From: Leisingera daeponensis DSM 23529 | Lineage (GTDB): Bacteria; Pseudomonadota; Alphaproteobacteria; Rhodobacterales; Rhodobacteraceae | Reading direction: 5' to 3' | DNA: 64,000 bases | Assembly: GCF_000473145.1 (NCBI RefSeq) | Contig: NZ_KI421500.1 | Location: 2,815,725 to 2,879,724, forward strand | Part shown: positions 40,860 through 49,222 of the stretch, piece by piece | Layout: each line of letters begins with the position of its first letter | Numbering within the stretch: position 1 is the stretch's first letter | Made by a program: the position numbers and the translations under genes | Notes under the pieces: model-generated | The model's input: only the letters and a program-made list of their open reading frames with translations | Told to the model about the DNA's origin: nothing | Database searches by the model: none

Positions 40860-42215
40860 TCAGGACGCCCGGCTGTACCGCACGCCTTCGGGAACATGCG
40901 CGTCAAAGCTGCTGGCGATGATGCGGGTCAGCGGACGGCCCTCAGGCACGATCTCCAGCGCGCCGTCATCCAACTGCACCAGATCGCCAAACCGGGCCGC
41001 GACCTGCGCCAGATTTGCATCCAGGCTTGCCGCCAGATCGCCGAAACGCTGCCGCAGCTCTTCCCGGTCCAGCCTGAAGTCGCACATCAGCATCTCGATG
41101 GCGCGGCTCCGCAGCAGATCCTCCTGGCTCATCACATGGCCGCGCGCGCCGGTCAGCTGGCCCGCCTCAACCCGCTGCACATAGGCAGGCGTGGCCGCCG
41201 CGTTCTGGATGTATCCGCCCGCAAAGCGGGAGATTGACGAGGCACCGAACCCGATCAGCGTCGGGCAAGTATCGTCCGTATAGCCCTGAAAATTGCGGCG
41301 CAGGTGGCCGGTGCGGGCAGCGGCCTCGAGCCCGTCACCGGGTTTGGCGAAATGGTCGATGCCGATTGCAGCAAAGCCAGCCGCGGCGAATCTCTCCGCC
41401 GCCAGCCCGGCCAGATGGTAGCGCGCCAGATCGTCCGGCAGCGTCTCCTCCTTGATCAGCTTCTGCCGCTTGGCCACCCATGGCACATGCGCGTAGCCGA
41501 ACAGCGCCAGCCGGTCGGGACCAAGGCTCAGCACCTTCTCCACCGTGTCCGCCATCCGCGCCTGCGTCTGATGCGGAAGGCCATAGACCAGATCGGCATT
41601 GAGAGAATTGATCCCCGCTGCCCGCAGATCCTCCACGCAGGCCTTGGTCACCTCGAACGGCTGCGCCCGGCCGATCGCCTGCTGCACCAAGGGATCGAAA
41701 TCCTGAATACCGATGCTGGCCCGGTTCATGCCTTCCTCTGCCAGCGCCGCGATCTTGTCCCGGTCCACCATGGTCGGGTCGATCTCCACCGAGAACTCCC
41801 AATCCTCCGTCTGCGGGAAAACCGCCTTCACCGCCTGCGCCAGCCGGTGGATCAGGTGCGGCGGCAAAATGGTCGGAGTTCCCCCGCCCCAATGCATCCG
41901 CCCCATCCGCAACCCCTTGGGCAAAAGCGGCGCCACCAGGTGCAGCTCCTGTTCCAGCGTGCCGATGTAGCTTTCCACCGGGCTCAGCGTTTGGGTGCCT
42001 TGGGTCCGGCAGGCACAGAACCAGCACAGCCGCTCGCAAAACGGGATATGCAGGTAAACGGACACCGGCACATCCGGATCCAGTGCCCGCAGTTCGCGGG
42101 CTTGCTCCGCAGCGCCAACGGCTGCTGTGAACACCGGCGCGGTCGGATAGGAGGTGTAGCGGGGCACCCGGCTGTCGAACAGCCCAAGGGCTTGAAGGCG
42201 GTCAATCTGTTTCAT
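40860..42215 (-). CDS. hemN: Oxygen-independent coproporphyrinogen III oxidase HemN
   Basis: Radical-SAM enzyme that makes protoporphyrinogen without oxygen, 451 residues, the full family length. The cluster motif C-x3-C-x2-C is at C60, C64 and C67 (PFCERLCWFC). The start ATG has an AGGAAA site. Anaerobic haem synthesis fits the neighbouring nirK and the FnrL-like box upstream. Confidence 0.95.
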   Translation of the reverse strand: MKQIDRLQALGLFDSRVPRYTSYPTAPVFTAAVGAAEQARELRALDPDVPVSVYLHIPFCERLCWFCACRTQGTQTLSPVESYIGTLEQELHLVAPLLPKGLRMGRMHWGGGTPTILPPHLIHRLAQAVKAVFPQTEDWEFSVEIDPTMVDRDKIAALAEEGMNRASIGIQDFDPLVQQAIGRAQPFEVTKACVEDLRAAGINSLNADLVYGLPHQTQARMADTVEKVLSLGPDRLALFGYAHVPWVAKRQKLIKEETLPDDLARYHLAGLAAERFAAAGFAAIGIDHFAKPGDGLEAAARTGHLRRNFQGYTDDTCPTLIGFGASSISRFAGGYIQNAAATPAYVQRVEAGQLTGARGHVMSQEDLLRSRAIEMLMCDFRLDREELRQRFGDLAASLDANLAQVAARFGDLVQLDDGALEIVPEGRPLTRIIASSFDAHVPEGVRYSRAS

Positions 42216-42249
42216 GACTTTCCTATGCCCCTTTTACGATTCCCCCACT

Positions 42250-42263
42250 TTGCGCAGGATCAA
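42250..42263 (-). promoter_or_regulatory. FnrL-type box upstream of hemN
   Basis: TTGCG-CAGG-ATCAA matches the TTG-N8-CAA framework with a perfect ATCAA half. It lies 35-48 bases before the hemN start. For a -41.5 activator this would place transcription at the start codon itself, so either the site acts differently or the mRNA is nearly leaderless. Confidence 0.5.
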
Positions 42264-42432
42264 ACCGGCATCCGGAATTCGGAACCGGCGGAAAACCGGC
42301 GTTCACTATCAACGTACTGGATTCGCTTGAGAAAACGATGGGCGGGGAAATTTTTCCGAAATTCAGCAAACAGGCACATTTTCCGTTTGACGCCTCTTGC
42401 GACTCCGCTTATACGCCGGTTTCACGACACCT

Positions 42433-42519
42433 GCCCAGGTGGCGGAATTGGTAGACGCGCTAGCTTCAGGTGCTAGTGTCCGTATGGACGTGGAGGTTCG
42501 AGTCCTCTCCTGGGCACCA
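42433..42519 (+). tRNA. tRNA-Leu(CAG)
   Basis: Cloverleaf with 7-bp acceptor (GCCCAGG/CCTGGGC), anticodon loop TTCAGGT between CTAGC/GCTAG, long variable arm typical of class II tRNAs, GTTCGAGTC T-loop, and an encoded 3' CCA. Confidence 0.97.
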
Positions 42520-42615
42520 TCCCCCCTTACTCGAGAATTTGCAGGCAGCAGCGCGTCCAACGTGTGCTGTTGAGGCATGAGCGCCCGCCGTTTCCGGCAG
42601 GCGCAGGGGCGGTCC

Positions 42616-44103
42616 TCAGGCTGCCTGATAGTGCGGTGCCGTTGCCAGGAACCGGCCATAGGCGCTGGCATCCGGCGGCGCGAATTGCTCCACCAATGGA
42701 TTAGACCGCTTCCATTGCGTCGCTCCCATATCCATCAGCAGCTCATCGAAGTGCTTGAAATGAAACGGAGCGGAGCACAGCCCGCCATAGATTTGCGCCG
42801 CCGGACGCTCCTTGCGGCGCCAGTCGAGCATCATCTGGATGTTTTCCTCCATTTCCGCCCGCGAAGGCTGACGCGCCAGCTGGCCATCGGCGTAGCGGAC
42901 CAGCCAGTTTGCCACCATCTCCGCCGACAGAATGGTGCAGAAGCTGGAGTTGAAGCCGACAAAGCCCATTTCCGGCAGGTCCGGGTTCACTGCCAGGCGG
43001 TAGGTCCGGTACTGGCCGTCCGCCTCGATCAGCTTGTCCAGGTGCCGCTGCGCCAGGTAGGGAATACCGAGCTTCCAGCCGACCGCCGAGATCACCAGGT
43101 CAGCCCCGATTCTCTCACCGTTTTCCAGCACGATTTCATCGCCTTCATACCGTGAGAATGTGGTGCGGTGCGGGATGATCGAACCATCCTTGAAACCCTC
43201 GAACAATCCCGGTGTCACGATCGGCACAGAGCAGGAGACGTCTTTTTCGATCGGCACATCGGGAACCATGTCCCACTTCTTCAGTCCCAGCTGCAATTTC
43301 AACAGCGCTTCAAGGCCGCGGAAATTGGCCCAGATCAGCGGCTTGGCCAAACCATAGAAGGCCTTGTGCAGCCAGCTGCGGCCCCAGCCGTTGAACTGCA
43401 CTTCCTGCGCCCGCATGTAGAGCAGCTTCTTGAAGTTGATGCCGCCGACAAAATACGGCACCCGCCAGACATTCTGCCGGTAGACCAGATGCACCTGCTT
43501 GGCGCCGCTCTGGGCCGCGTTGACCGCAACATCGGTGGCGGATTTGGAGCCGCCCAGCACCACAACCCGCTTGCCGCGCGCGTGTTCCGGATCAAGGTAC
43601 TCCGAGGAGTGCATCACTTCCCCGCCTTGCGCGGCGAAGGCTTCCTGTCCGGGGTGGGTCAGGATGTTTTTCTCGGAGAACTGCCCGGTGCAGACCACGG
43701 CGAAATCCACGTCCTGAACCCGGGTCTCGCCGCCTGTCTCGATCACCAGCCGCCAGCCCGGCTGCCCGTCCGGGCGCCGGTCCATCTCCAGCACATTCGT
43801 GTTCAGCTGGAACAGGCGGTGCAGATCATGCTTGTCCGCATAAGAATGCAGATAGGCATGCACCTGCGGTCCCTTGGGCCATTCCGGATACTCCTCTGGC
43901 ATCGGGTGGTCGGTATAGCAATACAGCTCCTTGGGGGATTGCGTCTGCACCCCCGGATAGGAACGTGAAAGCTCCCACACGCCGCCCAAGTCATGGCTGC
44001 GCTCATAACCCAGAACCTGATGCCCCTTTTCGGCAAAGGCCTTGGCCGCGGCCAGCCCGCTTACCCCGCCGCCGATCACAGCGACCGTCTTGCGTTTCAC
44101 CAT
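42616..44103 (-). CDS. Flavin-containing monooxygenase
   Basis: Class B flavoprotein monooxygenase, 495 residues. The FAD motif is GGGVSGLAAAKAF near residue 11. The NADPH motif VVLGGSKSATDVAVN is central, and a G-x3-H-x3-Y fingerprint (GEVMHSSEY) precedes it, as in FMOs. It would insert oxygen into a soft nucleophile or ketone; the substrate is unknown. It is cotranscribed with a cupin gene 11 bases upstream and faces a divergent AraC regulator. Confidence 0.85.
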   Translation of the reverse strand: MVKRKTVAVIGGGVSGLAAAKAFAEKGHQVLGYERSHDLGGVWELSRSYPGVQTQSPKELYCYTDHPMPEEYPEWPKGPQVHAYLHSYADKHDLHRLFQLNTNVLEMDRRPDGQPGWRLVIETGGETRVQDVDFAVVCTGQFSEKNILTHPGQEAFAAQGGEVMHSSEYLDPEHARGKRVVVLGGSKSATDVAVNAAQSGAKQVHLVYRQNVWRVPYFVGGINFKKLLYMRAQEVQFNGWGRSWLHKAFYGLAKPLIWANFRGLEALLKLQLGLKKWDMVPDVPIEKDVSCSVPIVTPGLFEGFKDGSIIPHRTTFSRYEGDEIVLENGERIGADLVISAVGWKLGIPYLAQRHLDKLIEADGQYRTYRLAVNPDLPEMGFVGFNSSFCTILSAEMVANWLVRYADGQLARQPSRAEMEENIQMMLDWRRKERPAAQIYGGLCSAPFHFKHFDELLMDMGATQWKRSNPLVEQFAPPDASAYGRFLATAPHYQAA

Positions 44104-44114
44104 GTCCGCCTCCC

Positions 44115-44558
44115 TTATTCCGACGGCGGCGGCAGGAAATCCACCTCATGCAGCGCGGACAGCCGCACCAGCTCCTCCGGGTCGGTCACCCCGTCCAGCG
44201 CGCAGAATAAGTCAAACAGCTTGCGCGACGGCGCCACTCCGAAAACGCACGCGGCCTCTGCACCCGAGCGGTTGAAGATGCCGTGCGCCACCCCCATCGG
44301 CATCCGCACTGTGTCGCCCGGACCGGCCTGATAGACGTCGCCGCCGAATTCCACCTCCAGCGTGCCCTCCAGCATGGTGATCCACTCGTCCTGGGTGGGG
44401 TGCACATGCGGCGGCACAAAGGTGCCGTCCGGAATGGCCGCATGCCATATGAAAGCGTTTTCGCTGTGCAGCTTGGGCGTATAGGTTTGCCCGACGACAT
44501 TCCAGGACAGGCCCTCCAGCCCGCCGGCCGCTTTGGTGATTCCCTGATCCATAGCCAT
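44115..44558 (-). CDS. Single-domain cupin protein
   Basis: A 147-residue cupin with both metal-binding motifs intact: HVHPTQDEWITMLEG (H-x-H-x4-E-x6-G) and GDTVRMPMGVAHGIFN (G-x5-P-x-G-x2-H-x3-N). The four ligands are H, H, E and H, so it probably binds a divalent metal and could be a dioxygenase, lyase or isomerase. I chose the ATG at 44558 because GGAGG lies five bases upstream. It is the first gene of the cupin-FMO unit. Confidence 0.85.
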   Translation of the reverse strand: MAMDQGITKAAGGLEGLSWNVVGQTYTPKLHSENAFIWHAAIPDGTFVPPHVHPTQDEWITMLEGTLEVEFGGDVYQAGPGDTVRMPMGVAHGIFNRSGAEAACVFGVAPSRKLFDLFCALDGVTDPEELVRLSALHEVDFLPPPSE

Positions 44559-44699
44559 AATTTCCTCCCTTATCGCTCGTATTACGAAGCCTAGGGGCAG
44601 ACCCCGAAAAGGATTATCCAGAATGCGCAAAATAGCGCGGGACCGCAGGGTTGCCTGTCTCATGATTGTCTGATCGTGGAACCGTGCTAGGCTGCGCCG

Positions 44700-45734
44700 A
44701 TGACCCGGCAGCAACCAGAACAGAGACATGAACCCTTGCGCGCGTGGCGGCAGTTCCACAGCCGCGACATTGACGAGGCGCGCACCCTGGTCGCCCAGAA
44801 ATTCTGCGACCACCGTCTGCGGCCCGCCGGCAAAAGCCGCGGTTTCGGCACCTGTCACAACCATGTCCCGGGGCGCAGCCTGTCCCTCAATTACCTGTGC
44901 TACGGATCAGCCGTGCAAATTGACCCGGGCGAGCTGCAGAATTTCTATCTCGTGCAAATGCCGCTGAGCGGCGCAGCCGTTGTCGCCAACGGCACGGGGG
45001 CGGTTGGCTCAGGCATCGGCCAGGCCACCGTTCTCAACCCCACGCGGGCAACGCAGATGACATGGCAGGCGGATTGCCGGATGCTGCTGTTGCAGATTGA
45101 CCGGGACGCGCTGCACGGCATTGCCGAGCGCGCCTCCGGGCTGCCGCTGTCTGAACCGGTGGTCTTTGACACAGCCGCACCTATCGGCACCGGCCCCCTG
45201 CACGGCTGGGCCCGGCAGTTCATCGCCTGCGTCAGGGCAACCGATGCGCAGGCAGGATTTGGACATTGGGGCGCCCTGCAGCAGCAGGTGATCGAAGAGC
45301 AGCTGATCCTCGGCTTGCTGACCCATCAGCAAAGCAACATCCATCATCTTCTGACTAAGCGCGCCCCCTTAGGCAGCAGCCTTCAGATCCGCCGTGCGCA
45401 AGACTATATCCATGCCAACGCGGCAGAGCCGCTGACCGTCTCAGCCATCGCCGCCGTGGCCGGCTGCAGCATCCGCACCTTGCAGGCCGGGTTCCGGCAG
45501 CATTTCGGCCTGACACCGGTGGAATATCTTCGCGATCTGCGGCTGGATCTGGCCCGCTATCTGCTGCTCTCGCGCCCTGCCGGAACGCCGGTCAGCAGCA
45601 TCGCCTATGACAGCGGCTTCTCCCATCTGGGACGTTTTTCCCAGCTCTACCGCGCCCGCTTTGGCGAACTGCCCAGCACCACCCGCGCAGCCAACGGGTT
45701 TCCAGACCAATCCGAGCAACCCTCAACTCCCTGA
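44700..45734 (+). CDS. AraC-family transcriptional activator
   Basis: A 344-residue regulator with an N-terminal AraC-binding-2-like domain (ligand pocket) and a C-terminal double helix-turn-helix: TVSAIAAVAGCSIRTLQAGFRQHFGLTPVEYLRDLRLDLAR, then IAYDSGFSHLGRFSQLYRARFGELP (cores: CSIRTLQAGFRQHFG; SGFSHLGRFSQLYRARFG). It diverges from the cupin-FMO unit across 141 bases and probably controls it. Confidence 0.88.
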   Translation: MTRQQPEQRHEPLRAWRQFHSRDIDEARTLVAQKFCDHRLRPAGKSRGFGTCHNHVPGRSLSLNYLCYGSAVQIDPGELQNFYLVQMPLSGAAVVANGTGAVGSGIGQATVLNPTRATQMTWQADCRMLLLQIDRDALHGIAERASGLPLSEPVVFDTAAPIGTGPLHGWARQFIACVRATDAQAGFGHWGALQQQVIEEQLILGLLTHQQSNIHHLLTKRAPLGSSLQIRRAQDYIHANAAEPLTVSAIAAVAGCSIRTLQAGFRQHFGLTPVEYLRDLRLDLARYLLLSRPAGTPVSSIAYDSGFSHLGRFSQLYRARFGELPSTTRAANGFPDQSEQPSTP

Positions 45735-45922
45735 CACGCGTTTCTGTTCCGGGGCTGGATCCGGGCTCAGGATACGCCTGCGGGCTCATCGGCGGCCGCC
45801 ATCTCCGGGAACTGGCGCGGGGTTGAAGCTCTCACAAGCTCTCCGGTGAATACCGCGGGCAGATCCCGCGGCGAAACAACCAGGAATTGCCCGCTTCGGT
45901 CCATTGATATCAGATAAACGCT

Positions 45923-45999
45923 TGGCGACCCCGGCAGGATTCGAACCTGCAACCTGCCCCTTAGGAGGGGGCTGCTCTATCCAGTTGAGCCACGGGGCC
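45923..45999 (-). tRNA. tRNA-Arg(CCT)
   Basis: Minus-strand cloverleaf with acceptor GGCCCCG/CGGGGTC, anticodon loop CTCCTAA between GCCCC/GGGGC, standard GGTTCGAATCC T-arm, and an encoded 3' CCA. Confidence 0.97.
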
Positions 46000-46097
46000 G
46001 CGTCTTTCCGCGATAGCAAATCCATCCTGCGATCACAATGGGATCGGCACAGCTCAAAGCCGTTTTGCCGCGCGCAGTTTCCATTGTGCAGTAAGTG

Positions 46098-46126
46098 ATG
46101 TCTGCGCTAACGTCACAGGCAGACAT
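46098..46126. promoter_or_regulatory. Inverted repeat before the LacI-type gene
   Basis: ATGTCTGC and GCAGACAT, perfect 8-base arms with a 13-base spacer, end 18 bases before the GTG start. It may be an autoregulatory operator or an mRNA hairpin. Confidence 0.4.
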
Positions 46127-46144
46127 AACAAGAGGCTCAGGAAC

Positions 46145-47170
46145 GTGACCACGGACAGCAAGCGCCCGCTTACCCTTCGCGATGTATCCGAAGCAACCGG
46201 TGTTTCCGAAATGACTGTAAGCCGGGTTCTGCGCAACCGCGGCGACGTGTCAGAGAAAACGCGCACTAAGGTGCTGAGCGCCGCAAAGGAACTGGGCTAT
46301 GTGCCCAACAAGATTGCCGGCGCGCTGGCCTCGAACCGGGTGAACCTGGTGGCGGTGATCATCCCGTCGCTGTCCAACATGGTGTTCCCGGAGGTGATGA
46401 CCGGCATCAACCAAGTGCTGGAAAATACCGAGCTTCAGCCGGTTGTCGGCGTTACCGACTATCAGCCCGAAAAAGAGGAAAAAGTGCTCTACGAGATGCT
46501 CTCGTGGCGCCCCTCCGGCGTGATTATCGCGGGGCTGGAGCATACCGAAGCCGCCCGTGCCATGCTGAGCAGCGCCGGTATCCCGGTGGTGGAGATCATG
46601 GACACCGACGGCAAGCCGGTGGATGCGATGGTTGGCATCTCCCACCGCCGTGCCGGGCGCGAAATGGCCAAGGCGATCCTCAAGGCCGGCTACCGCCACA
46701 TCGGCTTCATGGGCACCAAGATGCCGCTCGACCACCGCGCCCGCAAACGCTTCGAGGGCTTCACCGAGGCGCTCGCCAAGGAAGGCGTGGAGATCGAGGA
46801 CCGCGAGTTCTATTCCGGCGGCTCGGCCCTGGCCAAGGGGCGCGAGATGACCCAGGCCATGCTGGAGCGCTCACCGGAGCTGGATTTTCTCTACTACTCC
46901 AACGACATGATCGGCGCTGGCGGCTTGCTGTATCTGCTGGACCAGGGCATCGACGTGCCCGGCCAGATCGGCCTCGCCGGTTTCAACGGCGTTGAGCTGC
47001 TGCAAGGCCTGCCCCGCAAGCTCGCCACGATGGATGCCTGCCGCCTGGAAATCGGCCGCAAGGCGGCTGAGATCATTGCCGCACAGCTGGAAGATCCCGA
47101 CGCCGAGATCGAAACCCAGATCACGCTGACACCCACGATTTCTTATGGCGACACGCTGAAACGGCGCTGA
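46145..47170 (+). CDS. LacI-family transcriptional regulator (GntR/gluconate-repressor type)
   Basis: A 341-residue repressor. The N-terminal helix-turn-helix reads TLRDVSEATGVSEMTVSRVLRNRGDVSEKTR, then the hinge LGYVPNKIAGALAS, followed by a periplasmic-binding-protein-like sensor domain. It starts at GTG 46145. The last base overlaps the following glycosylase gene, with no sugar-metabolism genes adjacent, so its targets are elsewhere. The effector is unknown. Confidence 0.88.
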   Translation: MTTDSKRPLTLRDVSEATGVSEMTVSRVLRNRGDVSEKTRTKVLSAAKELGYVPNKIAGALASNRVNLVAVIIPSLSNMVFPEVMTGINQVLENTELQPVVGVTDYQPEKEEKVLYEMLSWRPSGVIIAGLEHTEAARAMLSSAGIPVVEIMDTDGKPVDAMVGISHRRAGREMAKAILKAGYRHIGFMGTKMPLDHRARKRFEGFTEALAKEGVEIEDREFYSGGSALAKGREMTQAMLERSPELDFLYYSNDMIGAGGLLYLLDQGIDVPGQIGLAGFNGVELLQGLPRKLATMDACRLEIGRKAAEIIAAQLEDPDAEIETQITLTPTISYGDTLKRR

Positions 47171-48372
47171 TGGCGCTGCAGCGGCTTGGCAACCAAAGCG
47201 CGCGGCGGCTGTTTCTGGACCGCCACGCGCTGCTGGAGCAGCCCGCAGGCCCGGCCAAAGGGGCTGATCTGCTGGAGCTGATCCAGCGGCTGGGGTTCGT
47301 GCAGCTCGACAGCATCAACACGGTTGCGCGCGCTCATGACGTGATCCTCTATTCACGCCGGCCGGGTTACAGGGCGCAGAACCTCAAACAGCTCTACGAA
47401 CGGGACCGCGGGCTGTTTGAGCATTGGACCCATGACGCCGCAATGATCCCGATGGCGTTTTACCCTCATTGGCATCTAAGGTTCCGGCGCGACACCGAGC
47501 TGCTGCGCAAACGCTGGCGCAACTGGCGGCGCGACGGTTTCGAGGCGCAATTTGACTCCGTCCTGACCCACGTCCGCGATCACGGGCCGGTCAGTTCCTC
47601 CGATGTCGGCAAGGGCGAGAAAAAGGGGTCTGGCGGCTGGTGGGACTGGCATCCGTCCAAAACCGCGCTGGAATACCTCTGGCGCTCCGGAGCGCTGACG
47701 GTGGTGGGACGTGAGGGGTTCCAGAAACGCTACGACCTGACAGAACGGGTGATTGAGGAGCATCTGCGCCCCGCTGCCCATTGCGATGAGGCGGCGACGG
47801 TGAACTGGCTGTGCTCTGCCGCTTTGGACCGCCTGGGATTTGCCACATCGGGAGAGCTCGCCGCCTTCTGGGACACTGCCTCTCCGGCGGAAGCCAAGGC
47901 TTGGTGTGCGGAGCAGTTGCGCCAGGGCGGGCTTGAGGAGATCTGCGTCGAGCAGGCCGATGGCAGTTTGCGCAAGGTGTTCAGCCGCCCTGGCACTGTC
48001 GGAGAAGCAGAAGAACTGGGGCCGGCACCTGGCCGGATGCGGGTGCTCAGCCCGTTCGACCCCGCCCTGCGCGACCGTAAGCGGGCCGAGCGGCTGTTCG
48101 GCTTCCACTACCGGATCGAGGTTTTCACCCCCGCGCCTAAACGGCGATACGGCTACTATGTCTTCCCTCTCCTGGAAGGCGAACGCCTTGCGGGCCGCAT
48201 CGACATGAAAGCGGACCGGGACGCGGACCTGCTGCGCGTGACCGCGGTCTGGCCGGAAAACGATATAAAATGGACGCGGTCCCGCACAAAACGGCTGGAG
48301 GCCGAGCTGGACCGGGTGGCGCGGTTTGCAGGTGTGAAAAGAGTGGTTTTCGCAGATGGCTGGCTGCGCTGA
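47170..48372 (+). CDS. YcaQ/AlkX-type DNA glycosylase (winged-helix)
   Basis: A 400-residue member of the HTH_42 family, whose E. coli member YcaQ (AlkX) unhooks DNA interstrand crosslinks. The catalytic Q-hydrophobic-D motif is present as QLD (Q45, D47) within VQLDSINTVARAHD, which is the AlkX form rather than the QxQ of AlkZ. It is translationally coupled to the LacI-type regulator. Confidence 0.85.
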   Translation: MALQRLGNQSARRLFLDRHALLEQPAGPAKGADLLELIQRLGFVQLDSINTVARAHDVILYSRRPGYRAQNLKQLYERDRGLFEHWTHDAAMIPMAFYPHWHLRFRRDTELLRKRWRNWRRDGFEAQFDSVLTHVRDHGPVSSSDVGKGEKKGSGGWWDWHPSKTALEYLWRSGALTVVGREGFQKRYDLTERVIEEHLRPAAHCDEAATVNWLCSAALDRLGFATSGELAAFWDTASPAEAKAWCAEQLRQGGLEEICVEQADGSLRKVFSRPGTVGEAEELGPAPGRMRVLSPFDPALRDRKRAERLFGFHYRIEVFTPAPKRRYGYYVFPLLEGERLAGRIDMKADRDADLLRVTAVWPENDIKWTRSRTKRLEAELDRVARFAGVKRVVFADGWLR

Positions 48373-48378
48373 ACAGCG

Positions 48379-48807
48379 TCATTCCGGCCGCAGCTGCGCC
48401 TCGATCACCTGGCGGTAATCCTCGGGTGCAGGCCTGGCGGTAAAGGTCTCAGGCGCAATGAAGACACAGACGAATTTGCCTTCAAAACACAGAACCCCGT
48501 TCTGCCGCGCATTGACGCGGAAAGTCACAGACTTGCTGCCCAAAGCCGCCGGCCAGACCTCGCACATCAGCCGGTGCCGGGGGGTGACCGGAGACCGGAA
48601 GTCGATGCTCATGTGCACAAAAGGCGTGCCGGTGCCCCGGTCCAGCTCCATCTGGTACCAGCCGTCACCGTCAAGGTTATGCTCCCACCAGGCGTCGATT
48701 GCTTCCAGCGCAAAGGCGGGCAGCCGTCCGGTATAGGCAATCCGCGCCGGGTCGCAGTCGCCCCAGCCGACGCGGATTTCGTGAACGAAAGTGTTTTGCC
48801 CTGCCAT
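48379..48807 (-). CDS. Hotdog-fold acyl-CoA thioesterase (4-hydroxybenzoyl-CoA type)
   Basis: A 142-residue hotdog protein. The motif WGDCDPARIAY near residue 14 holds the catalytic aspartate of the 4HBT family, followed by the long helix FALEAIDAWWEHNL. I use the ATG at 48807 (MAGQNTF); an upstream ATG at 48840 adds a basic tail of doubtful value. It is convergent with the glycosylase gene, six bases apart. The acyl-CoA substrate is unknown. Confidence 0.85.
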   Translation of the reverse strand: MAGQNTFVHEIRVGWGDCDPARIAYTGRLPAFALEAIDAWWEHNLDGDGWYQMELDRGTGTPFVHMSIDFRSPVTPRHRLMCEVWPAALGSKSVTFRVNARQNGVLCFEGKFVCVFIAPETFTARPAPEDYRQVIEAQLRPE

Positions 48808-48894
48808 GTTACGCCGCCCTGCCCGTTTCTGCAGGCGCATCCTACCGGCGCGGGTTTGAGATAGTAAACGGCAAAGGCAGCCGGCACCGCTGCG

Positions 48895-49071
48895 TCACGA
48901 ACTGCCGCGCGTGCGGGTCAGGACCAGATCCGGCAGCACCAGCGCATCAATCAGCGCCTCGCACAACCCAACGCAATTGGTGCAACCCAGACAGGGTCCT
49001 TGCAACCCCGAAACCTTGACGGACAGCGCCTTGACCCTCGGCGCGCCGGCTTTGCTGCGGCTGATCTGCAT
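48895..49071 (-). CDS. Small Cys-rich protein, 58 residues
   Basis: A short basic N-terminal half is followed by GPCLGCTNCVGLCEALIDALVLPDL, with four cysteines spaced C-x2-C-x2-C-x3-C. This could hold a metal or Fe-S cluster. A GGGAG ribosome binding site lies about 8 bases before the ATG at 49071. It stands between the thioesterase and the TRAP transporter. I do not recognise the family; function unknown. Confidence 0.6.
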   Translation of the reverse strand: MQISRSKAGAPRVKALSVKVSGLQGPCLGCTNCVGLCEALIDALVLPDLVLTRTRGSS

Positions 49072-49187
49072 GGCTGGTCTCCCCCGTGTGTGGTGACGGA
49101 CAGGATCAGCGGACCCTAAAAGGTGAGTCTGGTCAATCCAGGCCGGTGTCACAAAATATTTCCATCTTGAGCACCGGCTGGCCGCAG

Positions 49188-49216
49188 GCCCTCCCCTGCG
49201 CAATGCGGGAGAGGGC
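49188..49216 (-). terminator. Hairpin after the TRAP operon
   Basis: GCCCTC...GAGGGC with inner CCC/GGG pairing and one bulged base lies 7 bases beyond the dctM stop; no U-tract is visible. Probable weak terminator. Confidence 0.4.
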
Positions 49217-49222
49217 AACGCT

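Noticed and set aside
45767..46025. Minus-strand frames reading through tRNA-Arg
   Set aside because: They translate the tRNA gene and its flanks (QVRILPGSP-type peptide), a common artefact.
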